This document shows, piece by piece, positions 34,050 through 42,393 of a stretch of 64,000 nucleotides of DNA (its first letter is position 1; each line of letters begins with the position of its first letter). A program made the position numbers and the translations under genes. This DNA comes from Bacteroidales bacterium (GTDB lineage: Bacteria > Bacteroidota > Bacteroidia > Bacteroidales > CAIWKO01), in assembly GCA_023228145.1 (NCBI GenBank), contig JALOBU010000002.1:140607-204606 (forward strand), written 5' to 3'. The notes under the pieces are model-generated. The model saw nothing but the letters and a program-made list of their open reading frames with translations, was not told the DNA's origin and ran no database searches.

Positions 34050-34592
34050 TCATTCTTTTTCGACCTGCATAAAACTTAATTCGAGCGGTGTTTTTCTTCC
34101 GAATATCTTCACCATAACCTTCAATTTTTTCTTTTCTTCATTTACCTCTTCTATCACGCCGCTGAAACTGTTAAAAGGGCCGTCAATCACCCGTACTGAT
34201 TCTCCTACAATAAAGGGTTCGCTGATTTCCTCTCCTTTTTCCGATAGTTCATCAACTTTTCCCAATATTCTGTTTACTTCCGACATGCGCATGGGTATGG
34301 GTTCGCCTTTGGAACCCAGGAAGCCTAATACCCCGGACACATTCTTGATGACATGAACTACTTCGCCAACTAGGGCTGCTTCAATAAGCACATAACCAGG
34401 GAAAAAATTTCTTTCTTTACTGATTTTTTTTCCTTTTCTGACCTGGTATACTTTTTCGGTTGGTATCAACACCTGTGTAACATAGTCTTTAAGATTTTGA
34501 TGATTGATCTCACTTTCAATCAGTTCCTTAATCTTTTTTTCCTTGCCACTTATCGCTTTGACAACATACCATTTTTTAACTTGTTCACTCAT
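34050..34592 (-). CDS. nusG: Transcription termination/antitermination factor NusG
   Basis: The 180-residue protein has the NGN domain (KWYVVKAISGKEKKIKELIE) and a C-terminal KOW domain (VGESVRVIDGPFNSFSGVIEE), joining RNA polymerase to the ribosome or Rho. It follows secE by 64 bases in the standard order. Confidence 0.96.
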   Translation of the reverse strand: MSEQVKKWYVVKAISGKEKKIKELIESEINHQNLKDYVTQVLIPTEKVYQVRKGKKISKERNFFPGYVLIEAALVGEVVHVIKNVSGVLGFLGSKGEPIPMRMSEVNRILGKVDELSEKGEEISEPFIVGESVRVIDGPFNSFSGVIEEVNEEKKKLKVMVKIFGRKTPLELSFMQVEKE

Positions 34593-34656
34593 AAATCATT
34601 CGCTTCTGGGAGAATTTTCTGAATAATTGAAAGAACAACGATACTGATTAATAAAA

Positions 34657-34848
34657 CTAAAACAAGTGGTAAAACTGTTTTAGTAAAGTGCCTATTATTA
34701 AATCCATCAGATAAACCACCAAGGCGATTATTAGGGAAGCAATGGAAACAACAATGGCACTGCTTTGTAACTCACGCCATGTAGGCCATGAGACTTTATG
34801 AACCAATTCGTCGTAACTTTCTTTAATATAATTTTTTATTTTTTTCAT
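34657..34848 (-). CDS. secE: Preprotein translocase subunit SecE
   Basis: The 63-residue protein has the amphipathic helix with KVSWPTW (residues about 18-24) and a single transmembrane helix (about 33-55), the minimal bacterial SecE. It clamps SecY in the inner-membrane translocon. I start at ATG 34848 (MKKIKNYI). An earlier ATG at 34869 would reach into the 3' end of the tRNA-Trp gene, so it is not credible. Confidence 0.93.
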   Translation of the reverse strand: MKKIKNYIKESYDELVHKVSWPTWRELQSSAIVVSIASLIIALVVYLMDLIIGTLLKQFYHLF

Positions 34849-34866
34849 AATTTCAAGCTGATGTTG

Positions 34867-34939
34867 CACGGGTGGTAGGAGTCGAACCCACAGCCTACGG
34901 TTTTGGAGACCGCCACTCTACCAATTGAGCTACACCCGT
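34867..34939 (-). tRNA. tRNA-Trp (CCA anticodon)
   Basis: The 73-base cloverleaf has a perfect 7-bp acceptor stem (ACGGGTG/CACCCGT), anticodon CCA, a TTCGACT T-loop and discriminator G. The 3' CCA is not encoded. It sits between tuf and secE, a position typical of Bacteroidota and E. coli relatives. Confidence 0.95.
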
Positions 34940-35016
34940 TTAAATTCACATAACAAGCTTTGCATGACAATTCATGTTACCCTGAATTTTTCAGCATAAC
35001 ATATTGTTTTTTAATT

Positions 35017-36204
35017 TTAATCCAGAATTTCAATTACTTGCCCAGCTCCTACTGTTCTTCCTCCTTCACGAATAGCAAAGTGCAGATTGAGGTTCATGGC
35101 GATTTCCGAAATTAATTTCACTTCAATATCAAGGTTATCCCCGGGCAATACCATTTCCACACCGTTGATAAGATTAACTTCTCCGGTAACGTCAGTAGTT
35201 CTGAAATAAAACTGCGGGCGGTATTTGTTATGGAAAGGTGTATGACGCCCTCCTTCTTCCTTTTTCAGAATATAAACTTTAGCCTTGAAATGTTTATGAG
35301 GTTTCACTGAACCGGGTTTTGCAACAACCATACCGCGGCAAATCTGATCCTTATCAATACCTCTGAGCAACAGACCGGTATTGTCGCCGGCTTCACCCCT
35401 GTCAAGAATTTTGCGGAACATTTCCACACCTGTAACCACTGATTTCATCTTTTCAGCACCAAGGCCGATGATTTCAACAGGGTCGCCTGAGTTGATAACT
35501 CCTGTTTCAACTCTTCCGGTTGCAACGGTACCGCGGCCGGTAATAGAAAATACGTCTTCAACGGGCATAAGGAAATCCTTGTCTATTTCACGGGGAGGTA
35601 ATGGTATATAACTGTCGCAAGCGTCCATAAGTTCCACAACTTTATCAACCCATTTAGGTTCCAGGTTTAATCCGCCTAATGCAGAGCCTCTGATAACGGG
35701 AGTATTTTCACCGTCAAATCCGTAGAATGTAAGCCTGTCTCTGATTTCCATTTCCACGATTTCCAAAAGTTCTTCGTCATCAACAAGGTCAACTTTGTTC
35801 ATGAAAACAACAATCTTTGGAACACCAACCTGGCGTGCCAACAGAATATGTTCATTGGTCTGAGGCATAGGGCCATCAGTAGCAGCAACAACAAGGATTG
35901 CGCCGTCCATCTGGGCAGCACCGGTAACCATGTTTTTAATATAGTCGGCATGTCCGGGGCAGTCAACGTGAGCATAATGCCTGTTAGCTGTTGTATACTC
36001 AATATGAGAGGTATTAATGGTAATACCTCTTTCTTTTTCTTCAGGAGCATTGTCGATTGAATCAAATGATCTGAATTCTGACCAGCCTTTTTGCGACAGT
36101 ACCAGAGTGATAGCTGCGGTTAAGGTAGTCTTACCATGGTCGATGTGACCTATTGTCCCAATGTTCACGTGGGGTTTGGAACGATCGTACTTTTCTTTTG
36201 CCAT
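35017..36204 (-). CDS. tuf: Elongation factor Tu
   Basis: The 395-residue GTPase brings aminoacyl-tRNA to the ribosome. The P-loop is GHIDHGKT near residues 18-25, with DCPGHADY, NKVDLVDD and the effector RGITI. Domains 2 and 3 follow (GRGTVATGRVETG, GGRHTPFHNKYRPQFYFRTTDVTG). The gene is cotranscribed with four upstream tRNA genes, the same arrangement as the thrU-tyrU-glyT-thrT-tufB operon of E. coli. Confidence 0.98.
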   Translation of the reverse strand: MAKEKYDRSKPHVNIGTIGHIDHGKTTLTAAITLVLSQKGWSEFRSFDSIDNAPEEKERGITINTSHIEYTTANRHYAHVDCPGHADYIKNMVTGAAQMDGAILVVAATDGPMPQTNEHILLARQVGVPKIVVFMNKVDLVDDEELLEIVEMEIRDRLTFYGFDGENTPVIRGSALGGLNLEPKWVDKVVELMDACDSYIPLPPREIDKDFLMPVEDVFSITGRGTVATGRVETGVINSGDPVEIIGLGAEKMKSVVTGVEMFRKILDRGEAGDNTGLLLRGIDKDQICRGMVVAKPGSVKPHKHFKAKVYILKKEEGGRHTPFHNKYRPQFYFRTTDVTGEVNLINGVEMVLPGDNLDIEVKLISEIAMNLNLHFAIREGGRTVGAGQVIEILD

Positions 36205-36265
36205 TTTAATTTAAGTTTGTTAGGTGATTATAATTTATTTTCTGATTGATTATTATTCTTTGTAG

Positions 36266-36337
36266 AGCCATTGACGAGAATTGAACTCGTGACCCCTTCC
36301 TTACCAAGGAAGTGCTCTACCCCTGAGCTACAACGGC
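36266..36337 (-). tRNA. tRNA-Thr (GGT anticodon)
   Basis: The 72-base cloverleaf pairs GCCGTTG with CAATGGC (one G-T pair), has anticodon GGT and T-loop TTCAATT. No 3' CCA is encoded. It is the last of four tRNA genes before tuf. Confidence 0.95.
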
Positions 36338-36342
36338 TAGTC

Positions 36343-36418
36343 TGGAGCGGAAGACGGGGCTCGAACCCGTCACCTATAGCTTGGAAGGCTATCGCTCTAC
36401 CAAATGAGCTACTTCCGC
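36343..36418 (-). tRNA. tRNA-Gly (TCC anticodon)
   Basis: The cloverleaf pairs GCGGAAG with CTTCCGC, has anticodon TCC and an encoded 3' CCA. It is the only tRNA gene of this cluster with an encoded CCA. Confidence 0.95.
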
Positions 36419-36443
36419 ATGTTGAAAAACAATTTAGTATTGG

Positions 36444-36525
36444 TGGGGAGAGGAGGAATCGAACCTCCGAAGGCATTGCCAACAGATTTACAGTCTGCCC
36501 CATTTGACCGCTCTGGAATCTCCCC
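36444..36525 (-). tRNA. tRNA-Tyr (GTA anticodon)
   Basis: The 82-base class II tRNA has a perfect GGGGAGA/TCTCCCC acceptor stem, anticodon GTA, a long variable arm and discriminator A. No CCA is encoded. Confidence 0.95.
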
Positions 36526-36546
36526 AAATACGCTTCAAAGAACGTG

Positions 36547-36620
36547 AGCCGAAAGAGGGATTCGAACCCCCGACCCGCTGATTACAAATCAGCTGCTCTG
36601 GCCAACTGAGCTATTCCGGC
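36547..36620 (-). tRNA. tRNA-Thr (TGT anticodon)
   Basis: The 74-base cloverleaf pairs GCCGGAA with TTTCGGC, has anticodon TGT and T-loop TTCGAAT. It is the first gene of the tRNA-tuf unit, just after the hpf terminator. Confidence 0.95.
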
Positions 36621-36659
36621 ATTTTCATGCTTGTTTTCTGTTGTAAATCAATAAAATAC

Positions 36660-36692
36660 ATAAAAAAACAGACCTTTTACAAAAAAGGTCTG
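36660..36692 (-). terminator. Rho-independent terminator after hpf
   Basis: CAGACCTTTT (36669-36678) pairs with AAAAGGTCTG (36683-36692). On the minus strand the stem is followed by a run of T (TTTTTTTA). It ends the xerC-hpf unit and separates it from the tRNA-tuf unit. Confidence 0.85.
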
Positions 36693-36746
36693 CAAATGTA
36701 TAAACTTTTTACTTACTAACAAAGAAATATTTATATTTTTTTATTA

Positions 36747-37046
36747 CTACATACCTCTTATTTTCTGTTTATGCTTCAACAGTTGCTTCCGAAGTGCTTC
36801 AACAGCAATATCTGTAGATTGTTCAAAGGTCTTTGATTGTTTCTTGGCAAACAAGTCATTGCCGGATATCATCAAACGAATTTCTGTGACTTTATTATCT
36901 TCCTTCTGATTTTTTTCAACCCTGAGAGTTACTTCCGACCCAATGAGTCCGTCGAATAAGCCGGACAACTTATCAACTTTCTCCTGGATGTATTGCTCCA
37001 GTTTTTTGTCTGTTTTAAATTTTATTGATGTAATGCTAACTTTCAT
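36747..37046 (-). CDS. hpf: Ribosome hibernation-promoting factor, short form
   Basis: The 99-residue protein is the single-domain HPF/RaiA type that lodges in the ribosomal mRNA/tRNA channel in slow growth. It shows the beta-alpha-beta-beta-beta-alpha pattern with IKFKTDKKLEQYIQEKVDKL and a basic C-terminal helix rich in K and Q. The gene starts 18 bases after xerC ends and is followed by a strong terminator. Confidence 0.9.
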   Translation of the reverse strand: MKVSITSIKFKTDKKLEQYIQEKVDKLSGLFDGLIGSEVTLRVEKNQKEDNKVTEIRLMISGNDLFAKKQSKTFEQSTDIAVEALRKQLLKHKQKIRGM

Positions 37047-37064
37047 AATGAACCTCCTTTTGTT

Positions 37065-37955
37065 TTATGCTTTTGGATGTGCTTGTTTATAAATAGTTTT
37101 TAATTTTTCTATGGTATTATGAGTATAAACCTGTGTGGCCGAGAGATTTGCATGACCTAAAATCTCTTTTATTGAATTCAGGTCGGCACCATGGTTGAGC
37201 ATGTGGGTAGCAAAAGTATGCCTTAAAACATGCGGACTCTTTTTTTCCTGTAAAGTGATAATGCTTAAATAATGATTTACAATACGATAAATTAACTTCT
37301 GGTAAATTTTTTCTCCCTTATTGGTAACAAAAAGGAATTCTGAATTTATTTCTGCCCCGAAAGTTTTGTGTTTAATGCTGATGTATTTTTCGATGAGGGC
37401 TTTAAACCTGTTATTAAAAGGTATCAACCGCTCTTTGCTGCGTTTACCCATCACTTTCAATGTCAGGTTGTAAAGGCTCACATCCTTTTCTTTCAGGTTC
37501 ACAAGTTCCGACAGGCGCATACCTGTAACATAAAACATTTCAATAATTAATAGGTTACGCACTGTGGTGAAATCGTTAGGTTTATCAGAAAAACTCTCGT
37601 CGAGCAGGGTTTTCATCTTATCTTCCTCTATAAAAGCCGGCAAGCGTTTGGATGTTTTGGGAGATAATACCTTAAGCATGGGGTTTTCTTTGAGTTCTCC
37701 CTGCTTTTTCAGAAATTTATAAAACGAATTTAGCGATGCTTTTTTACGGTTCACCGAGCGTGGCAATATATTCCCTTCCATCATCTGCACGAACCATGAA
37801 CGTATCATGATATGCGTAGCCATTGATGGGTTTTCAAGTTCGTAGTTTTGCTCAAGGTATGCTGCAAACTGCTCCAAATCATTTTTATAGCTAATTACTG
37901 TATGGGGGGAGTACCTTTTCTCGTACTGCAGGTAATGTAAAAAACGCTCAACCAT
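37065..37955 (-). CDS. xerC: Tyrosine recombinase XerC/XerD family
   Basis: The 296-residue recombinase carries the full catalytic set R147 (TGMRLSEL), K171, H242, R245 (HVLRHTFATHML), H268 (ILGHANLSATQ) and Y277. An N-terminal SAM-like core-binding domain occupies residues 1-90. Length, chromosomal place between rpsU and hpf, and the absence of phage neighbours point to the housekeeping Xer enzyme that resolves chromosome dimers. I start at ATG 37955 (MVERFLHYLQ), since the longer frame from 37991 adds residues with no counterpart. XerC or XerD identity is not settled by the sequence alone. Confidence 0.93.
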   Translation of the reverse strand: MVERFLHYLQYEKRYSPHTVISYKNDLEQFAAYLEQNYELENPSMATHIMIRSWFVQMMEGNILPRSVNRKKASLNSFYKFLKKQGELKENPMLKVLSPKTSKRLPAFIEEDKMKTLLDESFSDKPNDFTTVRNLLIIEMFYVTGMRLSELVNLKEKDVSLYNLTLKVMGKRSKERLIPFNNRFKALIEKYISIKHKTFGAEINSEFLFVTNKGEKIYQKLIYRIVNHYLSIITLQEKKSPHVLRHTFATHMLNHGADLNSIKEILGHANLSATQVYTHNTIEKLKTIYKQAHPKA

Positions 37956-38065
37956 CAAAAAAAAAATAATTCCTGTTTTTCTTAATAACAAACGTAAAAG
38001 TAACGAAATTATTTTGAAAAAGCAAGAATTATTCTTTCTTTTTGCAAAGGTAAACCGGCGCTGGG

Positions 38066-38260
38066 CTATTTATTCTTTTCCTCGTTGAGTTTCTGAATAT
38101 ATCTGGCCTTTATCAGCTCTTCCCTGCGCTTTATCGAAGGTTTTGTAAATTTCTGGCGTTCGCGTAATTCTTTTACCACGCCCGTTTTTTCAAATTTCCT
38201 TTTGTATTTTTTCAGGGCTTTGTCGATGTTTTCGCCTTCTTTTACCGGTACAATAATCAT
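38066..38260 (-). CDS. rpsU: 30S ribosomal protein S21
   Basis: The 64-residue basic protein matches S21 (VPVKEGENIDKALKKYKRKF, RREELIKARYIQ). Bacteroidota S21 has been linked to translation of leaders without a Shine-Dalgarno sequence, which fits the scarcity of such sequences here. It precedes xerC by 110 bases. Confidence 0.95.
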   Translation of the reverse strand: MIIVPVKEGENIDKALKKYKRKFEKTGVVKELRERQKFTKPSIKRREELIKARYIQKLNEEKNK

Positions 38261-38322
38261 AAAAAATCTCTCTCTTTCTTTAGATGGTTTTTAAATATTT
38301 TAATTCCCCATATTTGGGAGTG

Positions 38323-38330
38323 CAAAAATA
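38323..38330 (-). promoter_or_regulatory. Putative -7 element for rpsU
   Basis: The minus strand reads TATTTTTG, matching TAnnTTTG, about 60 bases before the rpsU start. No clear -33 TTTG is visible. Confidence 0.35.
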
Positions 38331-38423
38331 GTAAATATTTTATTATAAAAGAGTTTCGTGGATTTTTTTTTGATAAATAACACCACCTTTTGAATTTTTT
38401 GTCACATAGAACCGTCCCGGCTT

Positions 38424-38479
38424 TAACGTTGGGGCGTGTCGAAAAGGAACAGAACAGGTCCGTCTTCGACAAGTTGTTA
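38424..38479. repeat. Short attC-like hairpin in the rpsU upstream gap
   Basis: TGTCGAA (38437-38443) pairs with TTCGACA (38465-38471). Outside it TAAC (38424-38427) pairs with GTTA (38476-38479), with unpaired spacers between. This echoes, in small, the hairpin at 341-473. The remainder of the 38261-38644 gap is AT-rich with only the two putative -7 elements noted here. Confidence 0.3.
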
Positions 38480-38631
38480 TAAAAATCATAGAAATAAATT
38501 TTTTTCTTAAAGAACAGCTGACTGGCTCAGGGTTTCATTATCATACAGAGAATTAAAATTAATAATTGGAATCAATCCATTAAAACCTTACTTAAATCTT
38601 CACTTATTCAATTATTTCTAAATAGAATTAG

Positions 38632-38639
38632 TAATTTTG
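38632..38639 (+). promoter_or_regulatory. -7 element directly before the gene at 38645
   Basis: TAATTTTG ends only 5 bases before the ATG, so transcription starting about 7 bases downstream would give a leaderless or almost leaderless mRNA. Confidence 0.45.
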
Positions 38640-38644
38640 CAATA

Positions 38645-39214
38645 ATGCACACCATCGAGCCATATTATAACTGGAGGCACCTGTACATCGCTTCGGAAGA
38701 TGTGCGCTCACCATTTTATGGCAATACGTATAGCGAATTTGAATTTCCTTATGCTGTGTACAATTACTTAATTCATCCGCAGTGGGATTGTTTTGGTTCC
38801 GCCACTTTATACATTAAATTATTATATACAGACTACCAGAAAAATTTTGTCATCCTTGAATTAATTGGCGAATGGAACGATTGCCTCTACAATGACATTA
38901 AATTCCTCAAAGAAAACGTGATTGATATTTTGCTTGGCAATGGTATCAACAAATTCATCCTGATAGGTGAAAACATTCTTAATTTTCATTTTTCTGATGA
39001 TTTATATTACCAGGAATGGTTTGACGAACTGGAAGATGGGTGGATTGCCTGTGTGAATTTCAGGGAACACGTGGTGAAAGAATTTGAACACGGACACATT
39101 GATTATTATCTTGCTTTCGGAAAAAAACTCAACCAGATACTTTGGCGCAAATCAAACCCATGCCAGTTTTTCGAGCTTGTTTCAGAAATGATGACGAAAC
39201 GATTGAATCCTTAA
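38645..39214 (+). CDS. Conserved hypothetical protein
   Basis: The 189-residue soluble protein starts MHTIEPYYNWRHLYIASED and has alternating strands and helices rich in aromatic residues (EFPYAVYNYLIHPQWDCFGS, ILIGENILNFHFSDDLYYQE). I recall this kind of protein as a conserved hypothetical of Bacteroidota but cannot name a function. It has no signal peptide. The acylphosphatase gene follows 5 bases after its stop. The -7 element so close to the ATG suggests a leaderless message. Confidence 0.75.
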   Translation: MHTIEPYYNWRHLYIASEDVRSPFYGNTYSEFEFPYAVYNYLIHPQWDCFGSATLYIKLLYTDYQKNFVILELIGEWNDCLYNDIKFLKENVIDILLGNGINKFILIGENILNFHFSDDLYYQEWFDELEDGWIACVNFREHVVKEFEHGHIDYYLAFGKKLNQILWRKSNPCQFFELVSEMMTKRLNP

Positions 39215-39219
39215 ATATA

Positions 39220-39489
39220 ATGGTACACGTTAACATTGAAGTTTTTGGGCTAGTTCAAAGAATCGGGTTTCGCTACAGTGCAATGGAGGCAGCATCCCAA
39301 ATGAATATTACCGGTTTTGTAAAAAACATGACGGATGGTTCCGTTTACATTGAAGCCGAAGGTGAAGAAAAAAATATTGAATCATTTATTTCCTGGTGCC
39401 ATCATGGCCCGCCATGGGCAAGGGTTGACAACATTATCGTGAAAAAAACAACCATGCAAGGGTTTAAGAGTTTTGAAATCAAACGATAA
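39220..39489 (+). CDS. acyP: Acylphosphatase
   Basis: The 89-residue protein hydrolyses acyl phosphates such as acetyl phosphate. The phosphate loop reads GLVQRIGFRYS, keeping the catalytic arginine (in GFR), and the catalytic asparagine lies in GFVKNMTDGSVYIEAEG. The loop has arginine where most members have glycine (QGVGFR), a mild deviation. The ATG at 39220 (MVHVNIEVFG) is chosen because the longer frame from 39142 overlaps the preceding gene and adds non-family residues. Confidence 0.87.
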   Translation: MVHVNIEVFGLVQRIGFRYSAMEAASQMNITGFVKNMTDGSVYIEAEGEEKNIESFISWCHHGPPWARVDNIIVKKTTMQGFKSFEIKR

Positions 39490-39518
39490 TTTTTCTTTTA
39501 CTTTCTTCCGGAATTCTT

Positions 39519-40184
39519 CTATTTTTTTGCTCTTAGAAATTCTCTTTTCCCAAGTGGACCGGGCAATTTTTCAATTGTAAATCCGGCACTCTTCAATGCT
39601 CTTTTAACGTCACCTTTACAGGAATATGTTACCAAAATGCCACCATCTTTCATTGCAATATATAACTTATTAAAAATCTCCGGTGTCCACATTTCAGGCT
39701 GAACATCGGGTGCAAATGCATCAAAATACACAAGGTCGTAACCATTATCCTGAAGCTGTGTTTCTTCAATTTTTCTTTCAATTAATACAATTTCAAAATT
39801 ACCTGAAAGTTGATTAATAACACCTGAAACCGATTGATGCAATTCTGCAAACATCTTATGATGACCGGAACCGGTAATATCGGGGTAATTTAATTTCGAC
39901 AAAATTTTCTCCTCAATTCTGTATGGCTCAACAGCAACGTAATTTACTTTTTTCTCATCTTTTTCACATTCAATCAATGTGAGAAAAGCATTCAATCCTG
40001 TTCCATAACCTACTTCCAGAATGTTCAGGTGTTCCTTATTCCATGATAAAAAACGATAACCTGCATCAATAAAAATATGCTTTGATTCGGCAATGGCTCC
40101 ATTACGGGAATGATAACACTCATTCAGTTCAGGGATATGCAGTGTGTGCGACCCATCAGCTGTTATGATGATTTGACTTTTCAT
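39519..40184 (-). CDS. mnmD: MnmD-like tRNA 5-aminomethyl-2-thiouridine methyltransferase
   Basis: The 221-residue SAM methyltransferase matches the methylating half of MnmC (DUF752). Marks are HSRNGAIAESKHIFIDAG, motif I EVGYGTGLNAFLT, YDLVYFDAFAPDVQPEMWT and the C-terminal LPGPLGKREFLRA. It would methylate the wobble-uridine nm5s2U of some tRNAs to mnm5s2U. The FAD oxidase half of MnmC is absent, as in other stand-alone MnmD proteins. It lies 2 bases after the preceding lipoprotein gene on the same strand. Confidence 0.87.
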   Translation of the reverse strand: MKSQIIITADGSHTLHIPELNECYHSRNGAIAESKHIFIDAGYRFLSWNKEHLNILEVGYGTGLNAFLTLIECEKDEKKVNYVAVEPYRIEEKILSKLNYPDITGSGHHKMFAELHQSVSGVINQLSGNFEIVLIERKIEETQLQDNGYDLVYFDAFAPDVQPEMWTPEIFNKLYIAMKDGGILVTYSCKGDVKRALKSAGFTIEKLPGPLGKREFLRAKK

Positions 40185-40186
40185 CG

Positions 40187-41479
40187 TCAGTCTTTATTAA
40201 ATACCGGCAATATCTTATACACAGTGTCCGAAAACATAAAACTTGTTTGCAGTATGGTTGATTGAAGATTCTTTTTTATCACATTGAAATAATCTCTTGA
40301 AAAATAAGCAAAACCCTGTGTGCCATCATAAGCCATGCATGTCGAATTAGGTGCTGCTACCCACTGGTCACAGATTCCCGAAGAATAGTCGTAGGTATAA
40401 ACATTATTGCCATCACAAAAAATATACTGCCCCGGTTCAGTAATTGCAACATCTGTAAAGATGCCTTCATTATGTGTATAAATATCCCAAAAAGTTTCTG
40501 TAGATGGAGAAACTAACCTAATTTTCCCTTGTCCGGAATTATTAGTAAATAGCAGATAATAATCTGTGTCTGCCCTGAAAATCTTTTTTATTTCGTATGA
40601 TAATAAAATACGTTTATAAACAACAAAAGAAGGCACATAATACATCACGAAATGTTTTTCCATTCCGGTATAACTCCTTTCATAGGTTAATAAGAAATCT
40701 CCGTCAGGGAAAAATGTTACCGGATACTCAACATCATCGGTAACTCTTGAAGCAATTATACTTCCGTACCTGTTGTATATTTGAAATTTTCCTTCATAAA
40801 ACGAAACATACAATAAATCTTTATAAGTTTCTATAGTAACAAAATAAGGGAAAGGAGGGTTATTAATACATGGAACGTTCCAGTTCAATTGCCATTCATT
40901 CATTTCATACACATTCACATCGCCGAAAAATTTACCTGCAATATAAAACTGCTGTGCATCAGAACTAATGCAGGAATTCGTATAGTCAGAGATGAAAGCT
41001 GCCATCTGGCTTACATGATTCGCAGAATCAATTTTATGAACCCTAATGTTCTGATTGTTTTTTGTAACAACAAGAACATATTGCAATTCCTTTTCTGCTT
41101 CATGAATATATATTTTTAGAAATCTTTTTGTTTCATTTGTTCCGTCATAAGCTTTGAGGAGCAGGTAATAAACACCGGAAGGCAACATGATGTCATCAAT
41201 TTCAATACAAGTATTTAATGAATAACAGCTATTATCAGGATAGAAAGCGCCTCCACTCAGTACCGTAACAAAATTAACATCCGTTACTGTAACACTTACA
41301 TATTCCAGAGTTCTGTCATCACAAATTGCTGCCATTACATGAATGTCATCAAACACATGAAAGCTTTGATTTTCATAAGGTATTGTTATAGTAATCTGCG
41401 GACTTATTGTATCGTTGTTCTTTTTGCAGGAATACAAAATGAAAATCACTAAAAAAAATGTATATTTAATTAAGTACAT
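40187..41479 (-). CDS. Lipoprotein with Ig-like and beta-propeller-like regions
   Basis: The 430-residue protein has a signal peptide with lipobox YSCKKN (Cys18). An Ig-like domain follows (about residues 28-125, ITITIPYENQSFHVFDDIHV), then a long beta-rich region with recurring strands that look like propeller blades (VLVVTKNNQNIRVHKIDS, KDLLYVSFYEGKFQIYN). No catalytic residues stand out. It is probably an outer-membrane lipoprotein of unknown role, cotranscribed with mnmD and separated from frdB by a terminator. Confidence 0.72.
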   Translation of the reverse strand: MYLIKYTFFLVIFILYSCKKNNDTISPQITITIPYENQSFHVFDDIHVMAAICDDRTLEYVSVTVTDVNFVTVLSGGAFYPDNSCYSLNTCIEIDDIMLPSGVYYLLLKAYDGTNETKRFLKIYIHEAEKELQYVLVVTKNNQNIRVHKIDSANHVSQMAAFISDYTNSCISSDAQQFYIAGKFFGDVNVYEMNEWQLNWNVPCINNPPFPYFVTIETYKDLLYVSFYEGKFQIYNRYGSIIASRVTDDVEYPVTFFPDGDFLLTYERSYTGMEKHFVMYYVPSFVVYKRILLSYEIKKIFRADTDYYLLFTNNSGQGKIRLVSPSTETFWDIYTHNEGIFTDVAITEPGQYIFCDGNNVYTYDYSSGICDQWVAAPNSTCMAYDGTQGFAYFSRDYFNVIKKNLQSTILQTSFMFSDTVYKILPVFNKD

Positions 41480-41487
41480 GTTTTATG

Positions 41488-41529
41488 AAACAAAAAACTG
41501 CCAAAGAGTGTCAATCTTATGGCAGTTTT
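41488..41529 (-). terminator. Rho-independent terminator after frdB
   Basis: AAAACTGCCA (41494-41503) pairs with TGGCAGTTTT (41520-41529) over a 16-base loop, and on the minus strand a T run (TTTTTTG) follows. It ends the frdCAB transcript just before the lipoprotein gene start at 41479. Confidence 0.75.
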
Positions 41530-41565
41530 AATATTATATCCTTTACAAATTATTTATAGTTAAGA

Positions 41566-42339
41566 TTATGCGCCTGCATTTTTCATTTCATATTTCTGGG
41601 AGCATACCTTAGCTTTCATAAACTGCCTGTTCATAAGTGCAATATTGGTTACTTTTATTTCCTTAGGGCATTCAGCCTCACAGGCATAAGTGTTGCTACA
41701 GTTACCAAAACCCAGCTTGTCCATTTCGGCAACCATTTTCTGTACACGTTCAGAAGCTTCAATTTTTCCCTGAGGTAAAAGTGCAAACTGCGAAACTTTA
41801 GCACCAACAAACAGCATCGCTGATGCATTGGCACAAGCTGCGATACAGGCGCCACAACCTATGCATGCAGCAGCATCCATAGCCAACTCCGCTTTTGATT
41901 TGGGTATTGGGATAGCATTAGCATCAGGAATACCTCCTGTATTCAAAGAAATATACCCCCCTGCCTGTATTATCAGGTCAAGAGCTGAGCGGTCAACCAC
42001 AAGGTCTTTAACAATAGGAAATGGTTTGGCACGCCATGGTTCAATCACGATGGTGTCGCCGTCATTAAATGAACGCATGTGAAGCTGGCAGGTAGTGATA
42101 CCGCGTTTGGGCCCATGAGGACGGCCATTAATATATAAGCTGCAGGTTCCACAAATACCTTCGCGACAGTCGTGGTCGAATGCCACGGGGTCGTTACCTT
42201 GTTCGATGATCTGCTGGTTAAGGGTGTCAAGCATTTCAAAAAACGAACTGTCGGGGGAAACATTTGAAACTTTATAAACTTCAAATTTCCCTTTTGCTTT
42301 GGCATTTTTCTGACGCCAGATTTTTAAGGTTAGGTCCAT
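41566..42339 (-). CDS. frdB: Succinate dehydrogenase/fumarate reductase iron-sulfur subunit
   Basis: The 257-residue protein carries the 2Fe-2S cluster site CREGICGTCSLYING and two further cluster sites, CIGCGACIAAC and CSNTYACEAECP. It passes electrons between the flavoprotein and the heme subunit in the inner membrane. Its start at 42339 (MDLTLKIWRQ) is taken from family length; the frame opens at 42369, inside the repeat-flanked insert junction. The gene lies 441 bases from frdA because of the four-helix-bundle gene between them. Confidence 0.93.
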   Translation of the reverse strand: MDLTLKIWRQKNAKAKGKFEVYKVSNVSPDSSFFEMLDTLNQQIIEQGNDPVAFDHDCREGICGTCSLYINGRPHGPKRGITTCQLHMRSFNDGDTIVIEPWRAKPFPIVKDLVVDRSALDLIIQAGGYISLNTGGIPDANAIPIPKSKAELAMDAAACIGCGACIAACANASAMLFVGAKVSQFALLPQGKIEASERVQKMVAEMDKLGFGNCSNTYACEAECPKEIKVTNIALMNRQFMKAKVCSQKYEMKNAGA

Positions 42340-42360
42340 ATTATAATTATTTTTCCAGCC

Positions 42361-42376
42361 AATGGCCAATGGCCAT
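42361..42376. repeat. Direct repeat at the frdB side of the insert
   Basis: AATGGCCAATGGCCAT at 42361-42376 repeats, with one mismatch, at 42769-42784. A further partial copy (AGCCAATGGCC) overlaps its left edge. Confidence 0.75.
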
Positions 42377-42393
42377 AAGCCACAATTATTAAT

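Noticed and set aside
34849..34869. Longer secE start at 34869
   Set aside because: It would reach into the 3' end of tRNA-Trp and adds residues absent from SecE.
36228..36527. Open frames on both strands across the tRNA cluster
   Set aside because: They are chance translations of three tRNA genes, not proteins.
37065..37955. Xer-type recombinase as an integron or phage integrase
   Set aside because: Location between rpsU and hpf in the conserved block and standard length mark the housekeeping enzyme.
38257..38472. 71-codon frame upstream of rpsU
   Set aside because: Overlaps the rpsU start, has no recognisable features and lies in a promoter region.
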